Below are positions 31,815 to 39,891 of a DNA stretch of 56,540 bases, piece after piece. The notes under the pieces were generated by a model. That model saw nothing but the letters and a program-made list of their open reading frames with translations. It was not told where the DNA came from and made no database searches. The stretch is from Lachnotalea sp. AF33-28 (lineage in GTDB: Bacteria; Bacillota; Clostridia; Lachnospirales; Lachnospiraceae): assembly GCF_003477885.1 (NCBI RefSeq), contig NZ_QUEE01000021.1:1-56540 (forward strand), given 5' to 3'. Position 1 is the stretch's first letter, and every line of letters begins with the position of its first letter. The position numbers and the translations under genes are program-made.

Positions 31815-33569
31815 ATGCTACAAACACTGCTTGCACAGGTCAGGGAATTTAAGAAACCGTCCCTCATAACCCCTGTGTTCGTGATTCTGGAAGTGATCAT
31901 GGAAATCATTATTCCGTACCTGATGGCATCCATCATTGATTCCGGCGTAAATCAGGGCAGCATCCAAAATGTCTGCCTGATAGGGCTCTGTATGCTGGCG
32001 GCAGCCATGCTGTCGCTGATCTTCGGGGTGCTGGCCGGAAAATATGCGGCCAGGGCTTCGACAGGTTTTTCGAGAAATCTAAGAAAGGCCATGTTTGACA
32101 ATATTCAGAACTATTCCTTCAGCAATATCGATAAATTTTCCACGGCCGGACTGGTGACCAGGCTGACTACGGATGTCACCAATGTGCAGAACGCCTATCA
32201 GATGATCTTAAGGCTCTGCATACGGGCTCCCTTCATGCTGATCTGTGCGATGTTTATGGCTTCCAGGATCAGTTTAAGCCTGTCCGGCATATTCTGGGGA
32301 GCCATCTTATTTCTGGGCATCGCCCTTTTCCTGATCACTTCCCATGTGCATCCCCTGTTTATGAAGGTGTTTCAGAAATACGATGACTTAAATTCCAGCG
32401 TACAGGAAAATGTAGGAGCCATCCGTGTGGTAAAGGCCTATGTGAGAGAAGATTATGAGGTGAATAAGTTTAAAAAGGCCAGCGGAAATATCTATAGTAT
32501 GTTTATAAAGGCAGAGAGGCTGCTTGTGTTTAATACGCCGTTAATGCAGTTTGCGATGTATGCCTGCATTCTATTGATTTCCTGGCTGGGAGCGCAGATG
32601 ATCGTATCCGACAGCCTGACCACGGGACAGCTGATGTCGCTATTCACCTATGTGATGAACATATTGATGAGTCTGATGATGATTTCCATGATCTTTGTCA
32701 TGATCACCATGGCGAAGGCATCCGCAGAACGTATAGCCGAAGTCATAGATGAACAGCCGGATATACTAAACCCGGCCTGCGCCGTGCGCGAAGTAAAGGA
32801 CGGCGCTGTTGAATTTGATCATGTGAACTTCAAATATAAGGCGGACGGTGAGAATAATGTGCTCGAAGACATCTGCCTCACCATCCGTTCCGGAGAAACA
32901 GTGGGCATCATCGGGGGTACGGGCAGCGCGAAATCCACATTGGTGCAGCTGATTCCCAGGCTGTATGATGTGAAGGAAGGCAGCGTCCGCGTGGGCGGCG
33001 TGGATGTGCGGGAATATGATCTGGAGACGCTGCGTGATGAGGTAGCCATGGTGCTCCAGAAAAACGTGCTCTTTTCCGGCACGATCGAGGAAAACTTAAG
33101 ATGGGGCAAAAAGAATGCCACCAGGGAAGAATTGGAGAGAGCCTGCAGATTGGCCCAGGCAGATGAATTTATACGCGCTCTTCCCGAAGGTTACAAAACC
33201 TATATTGAACAGGGCGGCACAAATGTATCCGGCGGCCAGAAACAGAGGCTGTGTATCGCCCGCGCGCTTCTGAAAAAACCCAGGATACTGATCCTGGACG
33301 ATTCCACCAGCGCGGTGGATACAAGGACCGATGCCCTGATTCGAAAGGCCTTCAGGGAAGAAATACCGGATACCACAAAGATTATCATCGCACAGCGTAT
33401 TTCCTCCGTACAGGATGCGGATAAGATCATCGTCTTAAATGAAGGACGGGTCGAGAACATAGGAACTCATGAAGAACTTCTAAAGTCCAGTCCCATCTAT
33501 CGGGATGTGTATGAATCACAGACGACTAAAAGCCAGAGTACAGAGGAAGGGGGTGTAGTCCGTGAATAA
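31815..33569 (+). CDS. ABC exporter subunit 1 (permease-ATPase fusion, degenerate site)
   Basis: A 584-residue half-transporter with an N-terminal six-helix membrane domain (residues ~15-310) and a C-terminal ATPase. Walker A is GGTGSAKST, the signature is VSGGQKQR, and Walker B is ILILDDSTSAVD. The residue after the Walker B aspartate is Asp rather than the catalytic Glu, so this subunit carries the degenerate Walker B, as in TM287/288-type heterodimeric exporters. The partner with the normal glutamate overlaps it by 8 nt downstream. Export of a drug, peptide or lipid is likely; the substrate is unknown. Probably MarR-regulated. Confidence 0.93.
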   Translation: MLQTLLAQVREFKKPSLITPVFVILEVIMEIIIPYLMASIIDSGVNQGSIQNVCLIGLCMLAAAMLSLIFGVLAGKYAARASTGFSRNLRKAMFDNIQNYSFSNIDKFSTAGLVTRLTTDVTNVQNAYQMILRLCIRAPFMLICAMFMASRISLSLSGIFWGAILFLGIALFLITSHVHPLFMKVFQKYDDLNSSVQENVGAIRVVKAYVREDYEVNKFKKASGNIYSMFIKAERLLVFNTPLMQFAMYACILLISWLGAQMIVSDSLTTGQLMSLFTYVMNILMSLMMISMIFVMITMAKASAERIAEVIDEQPDILNPACAVREVKDGAVEFDHVNFKYKADGENNVLEDICLTIRSGETVGIIGGTGSAKSTLVQLIPRLYDVKEGSVRVGGVDVREYDLETLRDEVAMVLQKNVLFSGTIEENLRWGKKNATREELERACRLAQADEFIRALPEGYKTYIEQGGTNVSGGQKQRLCIARALLKKPRILILDDSTSAVDTRTDALIRKAFREEIPDTTKIIIAQRISSVQDADKIIVLNEGRVENIGTHEELLKSSPIYRDVYESQTTKSQSTEEGGVVRE

Positions 33570-35430
33570 GAAAAAAGGTGCAGGGACAATCTTAAAAAGG
33601 CTGTTTTCCTATGTGCTGCGTTATTATAAGCTGCAGTGCTTATCCGTACTTTTTCTCATCATCGTGAGCACAATGGCAAGTGTGGCAGGAACACTGTTTA
33701 TGAAAAACCTGATCGATGACTATATTCTTCCTTTTATCGGGAGCAGCAATTCGGATTTCGGTCCGCTGTTTCGGGTGCTTGTGAAGATGGCTTTCATTTA
33801 TGCTGCGGGCGTGCTGTCCGTGTGGGCGTACAACCGGATCATGGTCAATGTCACTCAGGGAACAATGCGCAATATCAGAAATGACCTGTTTTCCCATATG
33901 GAAACCCTGCCGATCCGATATTTTGATACACACCCCCATGGCGATATCATGAGCATTTATACCAACGATACGGATACGCTCAGGCAGATGATCAGCCAGA
34001 GCATGCCACAGCTTGTGTCCTGTGTGATCACTGTGGTCAGCGTGTTTGTTTCGATGCTCACCTTAAGCGCACCTTTAACAGGTGTCACCATACTTATGGT
34101 GGCCGTCATGGTGATGGTATCCAGGAATGTGGCTTCCAAAAGCGGTTCTCATTTTATAGCGCAGCAGGTGCGGCTGGGCAAAGTGAATGCATATATCGAA
34201 GAGATGATGGAAGGGCAGAAGGTGGTGAAGGTATTCTGCTACGAAGATGAGAGCAGAGAAAAATTCGGAAAGCTCAATGACGAACTGTTTGAAAGCGCGG
34301 ATAACGCCAATAAATATGCCAATATACTGATGCCCGTCATGGGCAATCTCTCCAATATCAATTACGTAGTCACAGCGATCGCCGGATCTGTGCTGGCAAT
34401 CACCGGCATAGGAGGGCTTACGCTTGGAGGGCTTGCCTCGTTTCTTCAGTTTAACCGCAGCTTCAGCCAGCCGATATCACAGATATCACAGCAGCTCAAT
34501 TCCATCATCATGGCTTTAGCCGGAGCGGAAAGAGTATTTCAGCTGATGGATGAGGCGCCTGAGGTGGACGGCGGATATGTGGAACTCACCAATGCGAGGG
34601 TGGAGGCCGGCCGGCTGGTTGAAATGAAGGAACGCACCGGCATATGGGCGTGGAAACATTACCACAGGGAAGACAATACGACAACCTATGAACAGCTGAA
34701 GGGCGATGTGGTGTTCGATCATGTGGATTTCGGCTACAGCGACGAGAAGATCGTGCTGCATGACATCGAGCTGTATGCGAAGCCCGGTGAGAAGATCGCG
34801 TTTGTGGGAGCGACCGGCGCCGGGAAAACAACGATTACCAACCTGATAAACCGTTTTTACGATATTCAGGACGGAAAAATCCGCTATGACGGCATCAACA
34901 TCAACAAGATCAAAAAGGCGGATTTAAGAAGGTCTCTGGGAATTGTGCTGCAGGATACCCATCTGTTTACCGGAACCGTGATGGAGAACATAAGATATGG
35001 CAAGCTCGAAGCCACAGAAGAAGAGGTGATTGCGGCAGCCAGACTGGCCAATGCCCATTCCTTCATCACGCATCTGCCGAAAGGGTATCAGACCGTCCTG
35101 ACCGGCGACGGTGCAAATCTCTCTTCCGGTCAGCGCCAGCTTTTGGCCATTGCCCGTGCGGCGGTAGCGGATCCTCCGGTGCTGATCCTGGACGAAGCTA
35201 CCTCCAGCATAGATACGCGCACGGAGAAAATCGTACAGGAAGGCATGGACCGCCTGATGGAGGGCCGGACGGTATTTGTGATCGCTCACCGACTCTCCAC
35301 AATTAAAAACTCCAATGTGATCATGGTGATGGATCATGGCCGGATTATAGAGCGCGGCGATCATGAAAGCCTGCTTGCGAAAAAGGGGATTTACTATCAG
35401 CTGTACACCGGACTGCTGGAGCAGGAGTAG
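33562..35430 (+). CDS. ABC exporter subunit 2 (permease-ATPase fusion)
   Basis: A 622-residue half-transporter with six membrane helices (residues ~18-310) and an ATPase domain. Walker A is GATGAGKTT, the signature is LSSGQRQL, and Walker B is VLILDEATSSID with the normal catalytic Glu. A ~35-residue insertion (ARVEAGRLVEMKERTGIWAW and following) precedes the nucleotide-binding domain. GTG start at 33562 inside the end of the first subunit, with GGAAGGGGG upstream, so the two are translationally coupled and should form a heterodimer. Confidence 0.93.
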   Translation: MNKKKGAGTILKRLFSYVLRYYKLQCLSVLFLIIVSTMASVAGTLFMKNLIDDYILPFIGSSNSDFGPLFRVLVKMAFIYAAGVLSVWAYNRIMVNVTQGTMRNIRNDLFSHMETLPIRYFDTHPHGDIMSIYTNDTDTLRQMISQSMPQLVSCVITVVSVFVSMLTLSAPLTGVTILMVAVMVMVSRNVASKSGSHFIAQQVRLGKVNAYIEEMMEGQKVVKVFCYEDESREKFGKLNDELFESADNANKYANILMPVMGNLSNINYVVTAIAGSVLAITGIGGLTLGGLASFLQFNRSFSQPISQISQQLNSIIMALAGAERVFQLMDEAPEVDGGYVELTNARVEAGRLVEMKERTGIWAWKHYHREDNTTTYEQLKGDVVFDHVDFGYSDEKIVLHDIELYAKPGEKIAFVGATGAGKTTITNLINRFYDIQDGKIRYDGININKIKKADLRRSLGIVLQDTHLFTGTVMENIRYGKLEATEEEVIAAARLANAHSFITHLPKGYQTVLTGDGANLSSGQRQLLAIARAAVADPPVLILDEATSSIDTRTEKIVQEGMDRLMEGRTVFVIAHRLSTIKNSNVIMVMDHGRIIERGDHESLLAKKGIYYQLYTGLLEQE

Positions 35431-35541
35431 CAGATCCTCCTATTTTCTGATAGACGGTATCTCTTAAATCTATTATAATGAAGTCAGATAAAAGAATATA
35501 GAGATCGAGGTGGAAGTTCAAACGTTTATTCAGGAGGTATC

Positions 35542-36090
35542 ATGAAAGGATTTATCCGACAAAATCAATTATTCGCCCTCTGTGGTTTGAACTGTGGGCT
35601 TTGCCCCATGTTTTTAAGTAAACATTGCCCCGGATGCGGTGGTGGTGAAGGGAATCAGACCTGTAGAATCGCAAGATGCAGTATGGAGCATGATGGAGTA
35701 GAATACTGTTTTCAGTGCGGTGTATACCCATGTTTAAAATATGAACATATTGACGACTTTGATTCTTTTATAACCCACCGAAACCGAAGGTCGGATATGA
35801 AAAAGGCCCAGCAGATCGGAATGGAAGCCTACAACGCAGAGCAGGCAGAAAAGGCACACATCCTGGAAGTCCTCCTCGCCAACTACAATGACGGGAGGAG
35901 AAAGACGCTGTTCTGTGTGGCAGTCAACCTGATGGAACTGCAGGAGCTGCAGGAGGTACTTAGGCAAATGGAATGCAGAGCCGATTTGGAAACGCTCACG
36001 CTCAAAGAAAGAAGCGCTTTAGCAGCAGGATTGCTGCAGACAGCGGCGGCAAAGAACAATATTGACTTGAAACTGCGAAAGAAAAAGTGA
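35542..36090 (+). CDS. DUF3795 domain-containing protein
   Basis: A 182-residue soluble protein with a Cys-rich N-terminal zinc-binding-like region: CGLNCGLCPMFLSKHCPGCGGG, then CRIARC and CFQCGVYPC. This pattern is typical of DUF3795 proteins. The remainder is helical (QAEKAHILEVLLANYNDGRRKTLFC). The function of the family is unknown; metal binding is likely. The start ATG has CAGGAGGTATC upstream. It follows the exporter genes after a 110-nt gap with a TATAAT at 35474, and runs into the DUF1697 gene. Confidence 0.87.
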   Translation: MKGFIRQNQLFALCGLNCGLCPMFLSKHCPGCGGGEGNQTCRIARCSMEHDGVEYCFQCGVYPCLKYEHIDDFDSFITHRNRRSDMKKAQQIGMEAYNAEQAEKAHILEVLLANYNDGRRKTLFCVAVNLMELQELQEVLRQMECRADLETLTLKERSALAAGLLQTAAAKNNIDLKLRKKK

Positions 36091-36098
36091 GGGTTTGT

Positions 36099-36656
36099 AT
36101 GGAGAAATCAATAAATATGGGAAGTTATATTGCGCTATTGCGCGGCATCAACATAAGCGGTAAAAATAAGGTCCCAATGGCTGAACTAAAGAAAACTTTT
36201 GAAGAGCTTGGGTTCGGAGCAGTTAAGACATATTTAAACAGCGGCAATGTGGTTTTTTTAAGTGCAAAAGACAGTATAGGGAACCTTACAAGCCGGATTG
36301 AAGCAGGGATAAAAGAACAGTTTGGTCTGGATATTCCGGTTTTCGTCATATCAAAAGAGGATCTCGAAGATATTTTGCAGCACGCGCCGGACTGGTGGGG
36401 AGACAACGATAAGGAAATCTATGATAATCTGATTTTTATTCTGCCCCCGGCTACCTTTGCCGAGGTGTGGGACGAGATTGGGGAACCAAGGGAGGGCTTA
36501 GAAAAGATTAAAGATTATAAGAAAGCGGTATTCTGGTCTTTCAGCAGGAAGGATTATCAAAAGACCAACTGGTGGCCAAAGACCGCGAGTGCGAATATCA
36601 GTGGCAAACTGACAATCAGAACGGCAAACACCGTAAGAAAAATAGTTGGAATGTAG
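36099..36656 (+). CDS. DUF1697 domain-containing protein
   Basis: A 185-residue protein opening with the family hallmark YIALLRGINISGKNKVPMAELKKTFEELGF, followed by VKTYLNSGNVVF. C-terminal NWWPKTASANISGKLTIRTANTV is also typical. The function is unknown. I chose ATG 36099, with GAGGG 5 nt upstream; GTG 36087 is in frame and overlaps the stop of the preceding gene. A terminator hairpin follows at 36695. Confidence 0.9.
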   Translation: MEKSINMGSYIALLRGINISGKNKVPMAELKKTFEELGFGAVKTYLNSGNVVFLSAKDSIGNLTSRIEAGIKEQFGLDIPVFVISKEDLEDILQHAPDWWGDNDKEIYDNLIFILPPATFAEVWDEIGEPREGLEKIKDYKKAVFWSFSRKDYQKTNWWPKTASANISGKLTIRTANTVRKIVGM

Positions 36657-36694
36657 TGATTTCCCCCATTCCATTGTCTCCGTTAAGGTTAATT

Positions 36695-36735
36695 AAGGCT
36701 GGCACACTATTATTTTTATGATAGGTGCCAGCCTT
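36695..36735 (+). terminator. Terminator hairpin after the DUF1697 gene
   Basis: AAGGCTGGCAC (36695-36705) and GTGCCAGCCTT (36725-36735) form a perfect 11-bp stem, followed by TGATAGTTTT, a weak T-tract. Confidence 0.7.
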
Positions 36736-36752
36736 TGATAGTTTTGGAAATC

Positions 36753-36805
36753 CTACAAAACTGTAGCCTTACAGTAATATTGCAGTAAGGTATAGATGGC
36801 ATACT
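36753..36805 (+). promoter_or_regulatory. OmpR-type operator and promoter before the lipoprotein gene
   Basis: CTACAaaacTGTAG (36753-36766) is followed by direct repeats CAGTAA (36772-36777) and CAGTAA (36783-36788), 11 bp apart. A possible -10, CATACT (36800-36805), lies 11 bp further on. The same composite site recurs at 39082-39133, so both are probably bound by the response regulator encoded at 37363. Confidence 0.65.
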
Positions 36806-36853
36806 TACCCTTAGAAGTATGTGGCCTATTAACCGATTGGAGGAGGAACTGCT

Positions 36854-37060
36854 ATGTTGCGCAAACGGATTTCTATCTTGTTACTCCTGATGGGCTTGAT
36901 GACAAGCCTTGCAGGATGCGGTATGAATTGGACGGATGATATTGTTAGAGAGTATGAAGAAATGAAAGACGGTATTATAAGTGAACTTCATGAAATGAAA
37001 GACGGTATTAAGAAGGAATTCGGGGACTGGATAGATTCTATGAGTCAATACGGATGCTAA
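36854..37060 (+). CDS. Small lipoprotein associated with the two-component/ABC module
   Basis: A 68-residue predicted lipoprotein: basic start (MLRKR), hydrophobic core and lipobox LAGC with the lipidated Cys at residue 22. The mature part is a short charged helix with an internal repeat (EEMKDGI...HEMKDGI). GGAGGAGG precedes the ATG. It is transcribed from a site with the same operator as the ABC transporter downstream, so it is probably a sensor accessory or a protective surface lipoprotein in the same response. No homologous family is recognised. Confidence 0.75.
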   Translation: MLRKRISILLLLMGLMTSLAGCGMNWTDDIVREYEEMKDGIISELHEMKDGIKKEFGDWIDSMSQYGC

Positions 37061-37075
37061 TTATTTGGATAATTT

Positions 37076-37298
37076 GTTACTGTTCACGGCTGCCGATCAA
37101 GCAGCGTATAGCGGGGCAGAGTATAGTCCCCATAGGGATCCCGCAAAGCCCGCACAAGGAAGCGCACTGATGTGCGCGCAGGTCATCAACCTGGCGGCTG
37201 GTGACAGTTGCTGCGCGCTTCACGGAGCGAGAGCGCGTCCCTATGAGGACTATACTCTGCCCCGCTATACGCGGGATATTTATGACAGCTGTGAACAG
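37076..37298. mobile_element. MITE-like palindromic element, copy B
   Basis: Begins GTTACTGTTCA and ends TGAACAG. Nested arms (GGGCAGAGTATAGTC... / GACTATACTCTGCC) surround a core with GCGCAC/GTGCGC and GTCATCAACC/GGCTGGTGAC (37182-37205). It is the inverse-orientation partner of copy A at 17995. An 84-codon open frame across it (37065-37319) is not protein-like. It lies between the lipoprotein gene and the response regulator gene. Confidence 0.75.
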
Positions 37299-37362
37299 GC
37301 TCTTTTGTGCTGTCGATGATAAAATTGTGTAAGATTCCATAATACGAGGAGGGTAATGACGA

Positions 37363-38061
37363 ATGAAGCGGATATTTTTAGTTGAGGATGATCTAAGCTT
37401 AATCAACGGATTGTCCTTTGCCATTAAAAAGCAGGGATATGTGCTGGATGTTGCCCGTACTTACAGTGAGGCGGAGCAGGTATGGGCGGAAGGAAAATAC
37501 AATCTGGTGGTTCTGGATGTGTCATTGCCGGATGGCTCCGGATTTGATCTGTGCGGAAAAATACGCCGGACATCAAAAGTGCCTATAATGTTTCTGACTG
37601 CAGCTGATGAGGAAACGGATGTAATCATGGGGCTTGATATGGGTGGCGATGACTATATCACGAAGCCATTCAAACTGGCAATTTTCATGTCGCGGATCAA
37701 TGCCCTGCTTCGGAGGAGTGATAATTTCAGCGAAGCAGATGCAGAATTAAATTCCAACGGAATTACAGTTCATCTTTTGAAAAGCGAAGTCTATAAAAAC
37801 AGTCAGCCGATTGAACTTACAGCAAGTGAATATAAGCTGCTGTGCCTGTTTATGGAAAATCCCGACCGGACACTTTCGCAGGAGCAGATTTTAAACAGGC
37901 TGTGGGATTGTGATGAAAACTATATTGATAATAATTCTCTTTCCGTGTATATCCGCAGACTGCGGAAAAAGATTGAGGAAGATCCTGGAAATCCAACCCG
38001 TATTATAACGGTCCGGCGTATGGGCTATAAATGGAATACAGATCGTTCAGGTGTCAAATGA
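37363..38061 (+). CDS. OmpR family response regulator
   Basis: A 232-residue two-domain regulator. The receiver has the acidic pair in VEDDLSL, the phosphorylation Asp in LVVLDVSLPDG (about residue 52), and Lys in DYITKPFKLA. The C-terminal winged helix carries ELTASEYKLLCLFMENPDRTLSQEQIL and VYIRRLRKKIEEDP...TVRRMGYKW. The gene overlaps its kinase by ATGA. It probably binds the repeated sites at 36753 and 39082. Confidence 0.95.
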   Translation: MKRIFLVEDDLSLINGLSFAIKKQGYVLDVARTYSEAEQVWAEGKYNLVVLDVSLPDGSGFDLCGKIRRTSKVPIMFLTAADEETDVIMGLDMGGDDYITKPFKLAIFMSRINALLRRSDNFSEADAELNSNGITVHLLKSEVYKNSQPIELTASEYKLLCLFMENPDRTLSQEQILNRLWDCDENYIDNNSLSVYIRRLRKKIEEDPGNPTRIITVRRMGYKWNTDRSGVK

Positions 38062-39095
38062 GAATATTTGCAGATCGAAAAATCAAAGCCTTATTTAATA
38101 AAATTTTAATCTGTATACTGGCTCTGCCCTCGCTGTCTGTGGCTTTCCTGATTCTAAAACCGGAAAATGCGGCGCTTTTTATATTGCTCTCTTCTCTGGT
38201 TATGGGAATTGTTATATTGGCTGTCTGCTATGGATATTTCATAAAACAGAATGAAATTATGGAAAATGCCGTGGAGCAGATTACAGACTATATTGCCGGC
38301 AGCCGTGAGACTCGGATTGCATGCGATGAAGAAGGAGAAATATACAGATTGTTCCATGAAGTGAACTCTTTGGCGTCCATTTTGAATGCGAGTGCAGAAA
38401 ATGAGAGAAGATCAAAACTCTTTCTGAAAAATACAATATCGGATATTTCCCACCAATTGAAAACACCCCTCGCAGCGTTGAATATTTATAATGGTCTCCT
38501 AAAGGAAGAAACGGCAGAACTGCCGGAGCTTCAGGAGTTTGTACTGCTCTCAGAGAAGGAGCTTGACCGGATCGAAATGCTGGTGCAGAATCTATTAAAG
38601 ATCACGAAGCTGGATGCCGGGTCCATCGTGTTTGAAAAAGCTTTTGAGAATGTTGCGGATATGATGGGAGAGGTGGAGCTGCATTTTGCATACCGCGCGA
38701 AGCAGGAAGAAAAGAAGCTGATTTTATCAGGGGAAGAACAAATTTTATTATTTTGTGACCGTGACTGGATGATAGAAGCGCTAGAAAATATTGTGAAAAA
38801 TGCCTTTGACCATACAGGCAGCGGGGATTTCATCCGAATCGAGTGGAAACAGTCCGTATCTATGATTCAGATTGTCATTAAGGACAACGGAAGCGGAATC
38901 CATCAGGAGGATCTGCATCATATCTTTAAGCGGTTTTACCGCAGCCGTTTTTCCAAAGACAAGCAGGGAGCAGGTCTTGGGCTTCCTCTCTCCAAAATGA
39001 TAGTTGAGGCACATAAAGGGACAATAGAAGTACAAAGCGAACTGGGAATGGGCACAACCTTTATCCTGAACTTTCTGATTCCTACAAAATTGTAG
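38058..39095 (+). CDS. Sensor histidine kinase with short extracellular loop
   Basis: A 345-residue kinase with two membrane helices (about residues 14-32 and 38-60) joined by only a few residues, so it lacks a real extracellular sensor domain, like intramembrane-sensing kinases that rely on an ABC transporter for input. The H box is ISDISHQLKTPLAALN; N box ALENIVKNAFDHT; G boxes DNGSGI and GAGLGL. The start ATG is within the response regulator stop. The stop codon lies in the left palindrome of the next operator (39082). Confidence 0.94.
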   Translation: MRIFADRKIKALFNKILICILALPSLSVAFLILKPENAALFILLSSLVMGIVILAVCYGYFIKQNEIMENAVEQITDYIAGSRETRIACDEEGEIYRLFHEVNSLASILNASAENERRSKLFLKNTISDISHQLKTPLAALNIYNGLLKEETAELPELQEFVLLSEKELDRIEMLVQNLLKITKLDAGSIVFEKAFENVADMMGEVELHFAYRAKQEEKKLILSGEEQILLFCDRDWMIEALENIVKNAFDHTGSGDFIRIEWKQSVSMIQIVIKDNGSGIHQEDLHHIFKRFYRSRFSKDKQGAGLGLPLSKMIVEAHKGTIEVQSELGMGTTFILNFLIPTKL

Positions 39096-39133
39096 ACTTA
39101 CTGTAAGAAGACCGTAGGATTTTCATGTTATCC
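39082..39133 (+). promoter_or_regulatory. OmpR-type operator and promoter before the ABC genes
   Basis: CTACAaaatTGTAG (39082-39095), then CTGTAA (39101-39106) and CCGTAG (39112-39117) 11 bp apart, then a -10-like TTATCC (39128-39133). It has the same layout as 36753-36805. Confidence 0.65.
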
Positions 39134-39207
39134 TTTCAAGTACGGTGAGGCATGTGAAAGACAAACCGGTATGCGGATCCGAAATATTTTGAAAGAGGTG
39201 CTTACCT

Positions 39208-39891
39208 ATGAATTTGTTAGAAGTCAATCATATTTGCAAGACTTATGGCAGCGGAGAAACCGCTGTAAAAGCGCTGAAGGATGTCAGCTTTTCCGTTCCT
39301 AAAGGGGAATATGTAGCGATTGTGGGTGAATCCGGATCCGGCAAAAGTACACTTTTAAATATGCTGGGAGCGCTTGATACGCCTACATCCGGCACGGTGC
39401 AGATCGACGGCAAGGATATTTTTTCAATGAAAGATAAGGCGCTGACAGTTTTCCGCCGCCGGAATATCGGTTTTATTTTTCAGGGGTTTAATCTGATTCC
39501 GGAGTTGACGGTTGAGCAGAATATAATTTTTCCTATGCTGCTGGACTACCAGAAACCAAATAAAAAATATCTGGAAGAACTGCTTGAGGTGCTGAATCTG
39601 AAGGGACGCAGGGATCATCTGCCAAGCCAGTTATCCGGGGGGCAGCAACAGAGAGCAGCCATCGGCCGCGCACTCATCATGCGCCCGTCTCTGATCCTTG
39701 CGGATGAGCCGACCGGCAATCTGGATTCCCAAAACAGCAGGGAGGTCATTACGCTTCTGAAAGAAGCTTCCAAGATGTATGAGCAGACAATCATCATGAT
39801 TACACATAACAACGGTATTGCGCAGTCCGCGGATCGGGTATTGCAGGTGATGGATGGTGTATTGACTGATCTGGGGAGGTGCAGGGAATGA
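39208..39891 (+). CDS. ABC transporter ATP-binding protein (LolD/MacB type)
   Basis: A 227-residue ATPase with Walker A GESGSGKST, a Q-loop in FIFQGFNLIPELTVEQN, signature LSGGQQQRAAIGRAL and Walker B LILADEPTGNLD. It pairs with the FtsX-type permease that overlaps its stop (ATGA). Such pairs next to intramembrane-sensing kinases often confer resistance to peptide antibiotics (Bce-like modules) or handle cell-envelope stress; the specific role here is inferred. GAAAGAGGTG ribosome binding site. Confidence 0.95.
   Translation: MNLLEVNHICKTYGSGETAVKALKDVSFSVPKGEYVAIVGESGSGKSTLLNMLGALDTPTSGTVQIDGKDIFSMKDKALTVFRRRNIGFIFQGFNLIPELTVEQNIIFPMLLDYQKPNKKYLEELLEVLNLKGRRDHLPSQLSGGQQQRAAIGRALIMRPSLILADEPTGNLDSQNSREVITLLKEASKMYEQTIIMITHNNGIAQSADRVLQVMDGVLTDLGRCRE

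Noticed and set aside
37065..37319. An 84-codon open frame across the 37.1-kb repeat
   Set aside because: It lies wholly within the palindromic element, its sequence reflects the repeat arms, and copy A in inverse orientation has no matching frame.
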